From NCBI GenBank assembly GCA_015178975.1, contig WHVD01000154.1, forward strand, positions 62,001-126,000: 64,000 nt of DNA. The letters are read 5' to 3'. This DNA is from Hysterangium stoloniferum (taxonomy: Eukaryota > Basidiomycota > Agaricomycetes > Hysterangiales > Hysterangiaceae). Below the pieces are notes generated by a model that saw only the letters and a list, made by a program, of their open reading frames with translations, had not been told where the DNA came from and did not search any database. This document shows positions 22,600 through 31,218 of the stretch, piece after piece; positions within the stretch are counted from its first letter, which is position 1; each line of letters opens with the position of its first letter. The position numbers and the translations under genes are program-made.

Positions 22600-24262
22600 G
22601 ACTCACAAGGTTTCATTAGACTTGACAACCGCATTTATGTACCAGATTCCGACACCCTTTGGCTGCGAATCCTACAACATAAGCACGATCACCCTATCTC
22701 AGGACATTTCAGCCTCAATAAAGCTCCTTCACTCATTATAAGAGAATATACATGGCCCGGCATCTGAATTTTCATTAAGCACTATTGCAAATCTTGTACA
22801 ATGTGTTTACACTCTAAATCACAGTGACACAAACCATATGGCCTACTCAAACAATTACCGATACTGGAAAAACCCTGGAACTTGATTTCTATGGATTTCA
22901 TTGAGCACCTACTGGCATCCGAAGGTCATACAGCAACTAGTTGTTGTGGATCGGCTCACAAAGCAAAGTATTTTCATTCCAACATACGACACAATAACAT
23001 CTGTACAGTTAGCCAAATTATTCATCACCCAAGTATTTTCCAAGCACAGTGTTCTGTCGCATATCACATCTGATTGCAGATCCGAGTTTGTCTCTCATTT
23101 CTTTAGGTCACTCGGAAAAGCACTAGACATGAAATTACACTTCACTTTGGGCTATCACCTGGAAGGTGACGGCCAAACCGAACGCATGAATTAAACCCTG
23201 GAACAGTACATTCATGTCTATTGTAACTATCAACAAGATAATTGGAAATCACTACCACCGCTAGCTGAATTTGCATATAACAATGCACTGAACACCACTA
23301 CTGGCATTTCGCCTTTCTTTGCAAACAAAGGCTACAACCCCAATATCACAATCTACCCGGAATGTGATCTTGCATCCACCGATGCTCAAGACTTCATTAC
23401 AAACCTTGACAAGCTACATCAAGAACTTCATAAAACTATCAGAATGGCCCAAGAATGATACCAACGGTCCGCAGATAAGAATCGACTTCCATCTCCTGAT
23501 TTAAAGATCGGAGACCAAGTATTCATTAAAGCTGAGTTTTTCTGAACTACTAGACCCTCTAAGAAGCTCTCTGAAAAATATTTAGGTCCTTTTGAAGTTA
23601 TAGCACAAGCCAGCACACTTTCATGGACACTTCGGCTTCCCGACAACATGTGTGCAGTGCACCCAGTATTTCACATATCTATGTTAGAACCAGAGGAGAA
23701 GAAGCTGGCAGCGGAAGAGGCTGTGTGCAAGCATTGGGATGTGGTGCTTGTGAAGGAAAAGCAGCAGGAGGCCAATTGGGTGCGAGAGGAGGAGGTGAAG
23801 AAGAAGTGAGAAGGAAAAGTAAGTCGGGTTTTCTCTTTTCTTGTGATCTTGCTGATTTTCTTTATATATATATAGTGCAAGGCAGTGACGCCTTTGGAGT
23901 CTGATGATGAAGAGGACGAGGAGGATGTACTGGGGGCCATTGAGCCCCAAGGTGGTTCAGGTTCCTAATATTTTGATTTTCTAATTTCTTTTTTGTTTTC
24001 AATTATAGAAACAAAAACAGGCCCCCAAGGCAGGGCCCAAAAATAACCCAAAGTGCAACCAGTGCACTAAACAGGGTCGGACTTGCCATCCATGGGCAAG
24101 TGGTCAGGGCCACACCTGTCAAGAGTGGTTACATGGGCTGGCTATGAAGGTACAGATGAAGAAACTTCATGGATCCTAGCTACAGAGCTTGGGAATGCAT
24201 TGGAAATTGTCTTAGGATTTCATCAAGCATATCCGAATAAACCCGGTCCTTTAGATTCTCTA
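22600..24262 (+). pseudogene. Gypsy integrase with split chromodomain
   Basis: The HHCC region reads ILQHKHDHPISGHFSLNK and CKSCTMCLHSKSQ, with TGA stops. The core has ISMDFIEHL, VVVDRLTKQSIFIPTYDT, ITSDCRSEFVSHFF and GDGQTERMN, which hold the D, D and E residues. The tail reaches HISMLEP at 23691. Normally a short linker and a chromodomain follow. Here about 430 bp of foreign sequence, read as EEKKLAAEEAVCKHW and so on, is inserted, and the chromodomain TWAGYEGTDEETSWI and FHQAYPNKPGPL appear only at 24131-24259, ending at TAG. Confidence 0.85.
23692..24127 (+). repeat. Left arm of an inverted repeat: partial copy of the Zn2Cys6-like gene
   Basis: This segment is the inverse of 24746-25394, apart from the long acidic repeat, of which it holds only a short version. 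It includes coding sequence, both intron positions (GTAAGTCGG to ATATAG, and GTGGTTCAGG to AATTATAG) and the first cysteines of the Zn2Cys6-like motif. It begins exactly after the integrase residues MLEP and ends at CACCTGTCAAGAGTG, directly before the chromodomain. Confidence 0.85.
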
Positions 24263-24353
24263 TAGTCTCTCACATGGTATCCGACCCTTTTCTGACTATG
24301 TCTTATGTTTTCACGCTTTGTTTGTTTTGTTTTAAAAAACCATTATATTTTAC

Positions 24354-25526
24354 TATCTATAGGTTTCCTCTACGACTTCTCCTTCTTCCCTGGCCTCTGA
24401 GCCTTCCCCCTCACCGACGGTCACTGACACTTCCTCACCAACTTTCCCCAATATCCCAACCCCAGGCCCAACTTCATCAGAACTCGATACTTCTAAATAC
24501 TGCTCAATCTGTTCTCCGAGCAACTCAATAGCACTGGTTTGTTTTTCCAGCCCCACACCAAATAGTCACAATTGTTCAGTCATGAGCCCCTGTTGTCACA
24601 GTGTCTTGAATCGGAACTGAGTTGTTTCTGAGAAATAGGTGTGCATGAGGCGGTTTTGCTCTTCTAGAGCATCAACCTGCCATTCTTGGTAGGACCCGTT
24701 CCCGTTGGTATCTGGGAAGATGCAACTGAGCTTCAGGTTGGTGCACTCTTCACAGGTGTGGCCCTGACCACTTGCCCATGGATGGCAAGTCCGACCCTGT
24801 TTAGTGCACTGGTTGCACTTTGGGTTATTTTTGGGCCCTGCCTTGGGGGCCTGTTTTTGTTTCTATAATTGAAAACAAAAAAAAAAATTAGAAAATTAAA
24901 ATATTAGGAACCTGAACCACCTTGGGGCTCAATGGCCCCAGTACATCCTCCTCGTCCTCCTCATCCTCCTCGTCCTCCTCATCCTCCTCGTCCTCCTCAT
25001 CCTCCTCGTCCTCCTCATCCTCCTCGTCCTCCTCATCCTCCTCGTCCTCCTCATCCTCCTCGTCCTCCTCATCCTCCTCGTCCTCCTCATCCTCCTCGTC
25101 CTCCTCATCCTCCTCGTCCTCCTCATCCTCCTCGTCCTCCTCATCCTCCTCGTCCTCCTCATCCTCCTCGTCCTCTTCATCATCAGACTCCAAAGGCGTC
25201 ACTGCCTTGCACTATATATATATAAAGAAAATCAGCAAGATCACAAGAAAAGAGAAAACCCGACTTACTTTTCCTTCTCACTTCTTCTTCACCTCCTCCT
25301 CTCGCACCCAATCGGCCTCCTGCTGCTTTTCCTTCACAAGCACCACATCCCAATGCTTGCACACAGCCTCTTCCGCTGCCAGCTTCTTCTCCTCTGCCTC
25401 TATCGCCGCCAGCTCCTCCATCTCCTTACACTCTTCCTCCTCATGCACCTTCCTCTTCTCTTCAAGAAGATGCCAACATTCTTGAGCACTCAAGGGTCCA
25501 CTCGGAACCAACATGGGAGTGACCAT
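24354..25526 (-). pseudogene. Antisense Zn2Cys6-like acidic protein gene inside the gypsy element
   Basis: On the minus strand, exon 1 starts at ATG 25526 (MVTPMLVPSGPLSAQECWHL) and encodes a highly charged Glu/Lys coiled-coil-like stretch. After an intron ending ATATAG, exon 2 reads CKAVTPLESDD and then a long Asp/Glu tract. After a second intron ending AATTATAG, exon 3 begins KQKQAPKAGPKNNPK and holds six cysteines spaced C-x2-C-x6-C-x10-C-x2-C-x6-C, the spacing of fungal Zn2Cys6 DNA-binding clusters. The basic residues usual between cysteines 2 and 3 are few. A helical region (LEEQNRLMHTYFSET, later LLGEQIEQYL) follows, ending EEGEVVEETYR. Two TGA stops in exon 3, and one near the end of exon 1, sit where CGA is expected. 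Function is unknown; a DNA-binding regulator or element-associated protein is conceivable. Confidence 0.65.
24947..25172. repeat. 18-bp tandem repeat coding for an Asp/Glu tract
   Basis: About a dozen copies of the unit TCCTCCTCGTCCTCCTCA (plus strand) encode repeating Glu-Asp-Glu-Glu-Asp on the minus strand. The inverted left arm near 23905-23925 has only about one unit, so the array expanded after the duplication, or contracted in the other copy. Its other frames give the long Ser-only or Pro/His ORFs, which are not genes. Confidence 0.95.
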
Positions 25527-25739
25527 TAACCGAACTGGGAAGGACTTCGACCCAAACCAATGGTCATGGTGGTTGAGGGAAGAGAGTTAAATTTCAAGCA
25601 CCAGCACCTCTCAAATTTTTATATGTAAATCTTTACCAGGTCACATGATGTTTTGACACACCACCCGTACCTGACAGGTTTTTACGTATGGAATCTAGAT
25701 TTTCAGCCTCCTTGGGATTTCAGCCAAATGGGGGGATAC

Positions 25740-26073
25740 TGTTACGACTGTGTCACAACCTGACGGTCCCCAAGGTTATCGCCACCTATCAACATTTCAA
25801 GTTATTGCTCAAGTCATCACATCGAAAACTGTTGGTCTCCCAATGCTGACCTATGCTTTCACGGCAATCAAACCCCATTTACGCCCCTATCAAAATATAC
25901 TCATACTATCTGGTTATACTCTGATACATCCCCTTTTTATTATGATGATCTGTTCTACTCTATGTTTCACACATGCCTATATATACTTGTAACCCTCAGA
26001 CTATTTCCTTTTCTCGTAATTCCACTCTCGGTCCCCGACCCCTTGGCCCGACACTCAACGTATCCTTTGGTCT
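25740..26073 (+). repeat. Truncated 3' LTR of the gypsy element
   Basis: Starts TGTTACGACTGTGTCACAACC directly after a purine run (AATGGGGGGATAC), the expected LTR and polypurine-tract arrangement. It belongs to the family of 15952-16827 and 61232-61953. It ends after ACGTATCCTTTGGTC at the junction with minus-strand copia RNase H, and lacks the 3' part with the shared ATAAGCTGAAGCC block. Confidence 0.82.
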
Positions 26074-26075
26074 TA

Positions 26076-28157
26076 GATAAAGTAATGAGCCTTTTTTTGT
26101 TTGAACTCCAAGAGAATAAGCCACCGTTTAATAGAAAACAGTAGCCTGTCATTGAATGGTGATCTGGTTGTTGTCCCCAATCTGCATCTGTATATCCTAT
26201 TATTCCTTCTTTGTTCCTCCCCAATGTCAGTTTAAAGTTTCATGTCCCTTTCAGATATTTTAGTACTCTTTTTGTTGCTTGCCAATGTACCCATCCTGGG
26301 TTCTCCATAAATTGAGATAGAATAGATACTGTGAAAGCTATATCTGGCCTGGTACCCATTGGGGCCCACATTAGTGAACCAATGGCTTCATGATATGGGA
26401 TATTCTTCATATCTTCACATTCTTTTGGTGTAGTAGGACATTGTTCTTTTGATAGTAATGGTTTAGGGTCCATAGGTAGTGTGATTGGGGCTGCATCTTG
26501 TAGGTTAAAATGTTTGATAATTAGGTTAATATGCAGTTTGCCTGAATGAGATTGTATGTGCTTTTATATCATATTTGACCTCTATGTTTAGTAGCCAATG
26601 TAATTCACCCATATCCTTCATTTTGAAATGTGATTTGAATTGTTCTTTTGTTTGGATTATCCCTTCATTCGTATTTGCAGTGAGGGTGAGATTGTCTACC
26701 ACTACTGCAATAATGATAATACTATGCTCCACTTGTTTGTAGAACACAGCTGGATCGGAGAGTGAGCAAGTAAACCCCATTTGATTCATCACCTTGCTAA
26801 GTAGTTTGTACCATTCTCTGCCCGATTGCTTTAAACCATACATATAAAGCCTTCTTTAATTTGAGTACTTTGGTTGATAGACCTTGGGGAAAACCCGGTG
26901 GTTGGTGCATACTGTATACACCATTTCTGTAAGCTTTGCATTTAAATATGCATTGTTGACGTCCATTTGCTCTATAGGCCAGTTGTTTTGAGCTGCTATG
27001 CCTGTTATAAGCCTTAGTGAGGCTATGTTACGACCCGTTCCCGGATGTTTCAATATCCAACTTCCAATCTCCGACTTCCGATATCCGATATCCGATTATG
27101 GAACATCATAGTTACCATATCATCCGCATTCTCTCTTTGTTCCGCATTTGGTAATTTGTCCGTTGACAAGTATTCACTCGTTTGTTTGTTGTATTCCCGT
27201 TTCGGAATATTGTCTCCCTAATATGTCTTATTGTATTTCCATTTTAAGAACATTTCTGTTTCCGTCTTATTATGGTCTTAGTTTGTAGTACAATAACGAG
27301 TAGACTTATATTAGTTTCCGCGAATTTGTACTTTACTTTAGATCTGATATCGACTTAGTTTCTTATTCCTCCTCCCATCTTTCTGTACGCTCGATATTCG
27401 GAACTCTTCGGAACTCTGAATATCCGTATCTTCCATCGTAAATCTCACCTTTGAAATTAAGGACTTCGAGCATTTGCGTAGAGGCGCAGCACATAAGCTG
27501 AAGCCAATGTCCTGACCCTACCAGACAGTTCCTGAGTTCCCGGCGACTTTCCAATAGTTCCGGAATAAGTTCCCGACACGGCACTTAACAGGCTAGATGA
27601 ATGATAGGGGAAAATGTCTCCTCATAGTCTGTTCCGAATACTTGAGTAAACCCTTGGACTACTAGTCATGCTTTGTGTGTGGTGATGTTTCCATTCACAT
27701 CGCATTTTATCCTTAGCATCCATTTAGAACTGACTATGTTGACTCCTTCGGGTTTGTCAATGAGTTTTCAGGTGCCTAAGTCATGTAAGGCCTTCAACTC
27801 TTTTAGAAATGCTGGTTTCCACAATTGCCAATCACTTTCTCTCATTGCCTCTTCCACTGTAGCTGTTACTCCTTCCTGAAGGTTTGCGACCATCCCTATT
27901 GTTTCCAATCTCTCACTGTCCATCCTGTTTATAAAGTCCATCCACTCTGATGGGCTATATGTGTCTGTATATGAGGTGTTTTTATCAACTGTAATTGGTG
28001 GCTCACTTGGACTGTCCTCCCATAAAATTGAGTCTTCATCAAAACTGTTTTCATCCTCTAAGATAACACATGTGGCTTTCCTGGGCTCTTTAGGTACTTG
28101 TAGTCTTGAAGAGAATTCGATCTGACTGGGACCTTCCCCTTGTTTGAGATGGCACAT
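26076..28157 (-). pseudogene. Copia reverse transcriptase and RNase H, split by a solo LTR
   Basis: From right to left: the RT entry region (28157-27768, with EEAMRESDWQLWKPAFLKEL), a gap filled by the solo LTR at 27026-27590, then NWPIEQMDVNNAYLNAKL (about 27000-26940), MYGLKQSGREWYKLLSKVMN and DMGELHWLLNIEVKYD (26843-26526), IGSLMWAPMGTRPDIAF (26473-26240) and RNase H IIGYTDADWGQQPDHHSMTG, then NGGLFSWSSNKKRLITLS (26224-26076). The catalytic region reads AVVVDNLTLTA, so the YVDD-type motif is altered as well as the frame being broken. Confidence 0.85.
27026..27590 (+). repeat. Solo LTR, 570-bp family
   Basis: Begins TGTTACGACCCGTTCCCGG and ends CGGCACTTAACA, flanked by the 5-bp duplication GGCTA (27021-27025 and 27591-27595). 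It interrupts the copia RT frame. It matches the nested solo LTR at 7642-8227 in inverted orientation. The shared block GGCGCAGCACATAAGCTGAA lies at 27483-27502. Confidence 0.95.
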
Positions 28158-28400
28158 ATAATCAGATGGGAACCTGGTTCTTGAACTTCATCTTAATTGT
28201 TCTTGAGGCAAAGGTTCTACAACCTCTGGTAGTTCTGGAGTGCCAATGTAAGGTGATTCAGGTAAAGGTATGTCTTTAGGCACTTGGGGAAGTATCTTGT
28301 TTTTGATTTCATATGTTTTGTGTTCTGGATCTCTTCCCGATATGAGTATAGGAACCCTAGTTTGCTTGGGGAATGCTATGTTTCATTCTACAGTCACAGT

Positions 28401-29940
28401 TCATTTTTCTGGCCAATATATGCGATGTCCTTCACTGTTAAAGCTATACCTGACCCAATGGCCCTCTTTTGCCTTGGGTCCTAGTTTACCTCCCTCTGGC
28501 TCCATCCTCACATATACAGCTTCTCCCCATTCTGGTAAGTCACTTAGACTCGGCTTCTTGTTGTGAATTAACTCGTATGGTGTTTTTCCATTTAGAGCTG
28601 ATGTTGATGTTCTATTCTTTAGGTATACTGCATGCTGTATGCACTTGCCCCATAGGAATTTGGGTAGGTCAGCAGCAATTAGCATTGATCAGGTGTGCTC
28701 AACTAGTTTGTGATTTAATTGCTCTGCTACACCATTTTGTTGGGGAGTGTCGTGGACAGTTAGCTGCTGGACTGTCCTTTGGGAGGCTAGATAGTCTTTG
28801 AATTTATTGGATGTACTGTATATTCACCTCCATTATCTAATTGCAGTTTTTTAATCATAGTATTTCTTTGTTGTTTTCAGAATACCTCGTATGCCTTATA
28901 CTTTTGAAATGCTTCTCCTTTTGTTCGCATTAAGTAAGTTCTTGTTTCTCTTGTAAAATCATCAATGAACAATATATACATACCACCTACAGCCTCCAAT
29001 AGTTTGAATTTTGGATGATACATCAGTGTGTATCTTTTGGCCTTGGGATTTGGCTCATTCTGATTTACAGACTTTTGGGATTGACTCCTGAGTAATTTTT
29101 CCTTTGATACAGGCTTCGCAAAATTCGATAGGCTTCGAGTGGTCTAGTGTTATGCCTTCAATTGCTCTGCTTTGCACCATTTGTTTTGCAGCAGCTGGTG
29201 CTATGTGTCCCATACATGTATGCAGCTCGTTTATTGTCATTGTGGTGTATGCTTCATTTTGTAAGTTATTAGTCTCATGGATAATATAACTTGTTTGATA
29301 AAGACCATTAATTTGGTCAATTTGCCTGCATATACCTCCTTCCGGATTTCGAAGGGTGCATTTTCCATCACCAAATGTGCATGTGAATCCGTTTTTATCA
29401 CAGCATGCAATAGACACTAGAGTAAAGGCTAATTCAGGTGAGTACAACACATTTTGTAATGTGATGTTAGTGGGCTTGCTGCCGTTTTGCACTTGTATAC
29501 ACATGTTGCCAATTCCTGTGGCTAAGAACTCTGTCTTATCAGCAGCACAATTTTTCCGAGGTAGATGTATTGTTTTGAAGCTTGAGAATAAGCTTAGATA
29601 TGGGGACATATGAGAGTTGGCCCCAGAGTCCCATACCTCAACAATCTTTGTGCCACTGCTGCTTTGTTAAAATCCCTATGTTCAGTGAGGTAGCAAATGC
29701 ATATGATTCCTCATTTGCGATGTTTGCATTCCTATTTCTGCCTGTATTATATCCCCCTTGGGTTGTGCTATTGTGCCTTGAATTTCTGTGCATATATCTT
29801 GGTTCTTGCCCCTCCTTGCCACCACCTTTGCTCCAACTATCAGCTAAAACATGCCCAATCCATCTGCAATTCGGATTGAAGCATACTAGGTTTCGATTTT
29901 TGGGCTGTAGAGGTATTCCTGGAGTTCCAGGAGTTATTAC
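28401..29940 (-). pseudogene. Copia gag knuckle, protease and integrase
   Basis: Right to left: a knuckle-like CFNPNCRWIGHVLADSW, in which the last cysteine is replaced by Ser, with GGGKEGQ after it (29890-29810). A protease-like region follows (CAADKTEFLATGIGNM, then NVLYSPELAFTLVSI; 29560-29400), then pre-integrase ELHTCMGHIAPAAAKQMV and FCEACIKGK (29250-29100), and an integrase core that is heavily mutated between 29050 and 28690. It ends LIAADLPKFLWGKCIQHAVY, then LKNRTSTSALNGKTPYELIH (28685-28560). Several stops interrupt it. Confidence 0.8.
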
Positions 29941-31218
29941 TGTTGGAATATGAGGAATCATCGATTAGTATGACCTCATACCTTATCTTGTAACTGCTTA
30001 GGTTATCACCGGTTCATGGATTTCTGTGATATTATTATTAGTTTAGTGATGGAGCTCTGAGTTCCTTGTCCTGTGACTGAGCACAGACCCATACACTAAC
30101 CCTGTAATATAGTATATAGTTAGCCCCAGTTGAGGAGTAGAAACCTCAACTGGAAGCCTAGTTATAGCATCGGTTATTTCTACACCACTCTACTTAAGTC
30201 ACAGTTTCTGCCCTACATAGAGAGTCATTCAACTTGCTCCCCAGGCTTGCAGTTTATTCTAACACTTCCAGTTATCCCTGTTGTGGCTTTCATGATGCCC
30301 GACCGTGTCAAAGCAACCAACAGTCTTGAAGTGCTGCTCAAGAAGTCACCCCCATCAACATCAAATGCCGGATTCAACCAAGTTGCAGTGTTGATCTGGA
30401 CCTTCATCATACAGGTCACCCGAGCAGTGATGGACTGGAGTCAAGCTCACTTCGAGGAGATGACTCCACTTCTGCATGCATCTGAGGCCATGCAGAAGAA
30501 GTCAGCCTCCCCATCTGTCAAGTGTGGGAAGTGCTCCGCCAAGGGACACCAAGCTTCGGCCTGTCATTCCAAGAATCCCGCTGCAGTTAGATGCCGCATT
30601 GCTGCCAACCATAAGAAGAGGAATTGCCCCACTCCCCTTCTGGTTTATGCCAATGCCACCACCCTGCATTATCCCTTTCCGTTCATCACCCCTCAGTATG
30701 CTTCACTTTCTGTGGAGGGAACTGAGTTACGTCATCGGAAAGCTCAGTCATGACGAGATCATGCTCATGTGAAGAGTAAAGGCAAGTCCACTCCAGCACT
30801 CGTGACCACCACATCCTCGTCAAAACCTAAATCGAAAACAACCCAAACTATGGGCTATTCCAAGGAGAATAGAGGTATTTGGTCAAGGGGTGGTGTTGGA
30901 ATATGAGGAATCATCGATTAGTATGACCTCATACCTTATCTTGTAACTGCTTAGGTTATCACCGGTTCATGGATTTCCATGATATTATTATTAGTTTAGT
31001 GATGGAGTTCTGAGTTCCTTGTCCTGTGACTGAGCACAGACCCATACACTAACCCTGTAATATAGTATATAGTTAGCCCCAGTTGAGGAGTAGAAACCTC
31101 AACTGGAAGCCTAGTTATAGCATCGGTTTATTTCTACACCGCTCTACTTAAGTTGCAGTTTCTGCCCTACATAGAGAGTCATTCAACTTGCTCCCCAGGC
31201 TTGCAGTTTATTCTAACA
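29941..31218 (+). mobile_element. Small two-LTR element (TRIM/LARD-like) with a zinc-knuckle ORF
   Basis: Two LTRs of about 325 bp (29941-30264 and 30894-31218) are nearly identical: by eye six substitutions and one single-base indel. Both start TGTTGGAATATGAGG and end TTTATTCTAACA. The whole unit is flanked by the 5-bp duplication ATTAC (29936-29940 and 31219-31223) and interrupts minus-strand copia gag. The 629-bp interior has no protease, RT or integrase, so it must move with enzymes supplied by another element. A purine-rich GGTCAAGGGGTGG precedes the right LTR, giving the plus orientation. Confidence 0.93.
30295..30753 (+). CDS. Zinc-knuckle gag-like fragment inside the small LTR element
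   Basis: The frame from an ATG near 30295 (MPDRVKATNSLEVLLKKSPP; it is open from 30130 inside the LTR) to 30753 encodes a helical region (WSQAHFEEMTPLLHASEAMQ), then a canonical knuckle CGKCSAKGHQASAC (C-x2-C-x4-H-x4-C). A second knuckle-like CRIAANHKKRNC follows, in which one cysteine is missing. Paired knuckles of this kind occur in gag-like ORF1 proteins of fungal LINEs, so this may be captured ORF1 sequence. Whether it is expressed is unknown; the LTR ahead of it could supply the promoter. Confidence 0.5.
   Translation: MPDRVKATNSLEVLLKKSPPSTSNAGFNQVAVLIWTFIIQVTRAVMDWSQAHFEEMTPLLHASEAMQKKSASPSVKCGKCSAKGHQASACHSKNPAAVRCRIAANHKKRNCPTPLLVYANATTLHYPFPFITPQYASLSVEGTELRHRKAQS

Larger units (their letters stand above)
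19530..26073 (+). mobile_element. Decayed chromodomain-type Ty3/gypsy element with antisense gene
   Basis: Plus-strand gag, protease, reverse transcriptase, RNase H, integrase and chromodomain follow in the usual chromovirus order from about 19.55 to 24.26 kb. An antisense Zn2Cys6-like gene lies at 24354-25526. A purine run (AATGGGGGGATAC) directly precedes a truncated 3' LTR at 25740. The 5' LTR and the start of gag are missing; the left edge abuts the DUF6533 pseudogene. The 3' LTR is cut at about 26073 by the copia element. Many stops are TGA at positions where Arg (CGA) is expected. Confidence 0.85.

Noticed and set aside
24929-25183. CRISPR-like array from the regular repeat spacing
   Set aside because: There are no unique spacers; it is a simple tandem repeat in a eukaryotic coding tract.
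24922-25485. 187-codon frame consisting mostly of serine, and a Pro/His-repeat frame beside it
   Set aside because: They are the other reading frames of the 18-bp tandem repeat that encodes the Asp/Glu tract on the minus strand; composition is a by-product of the repeat.
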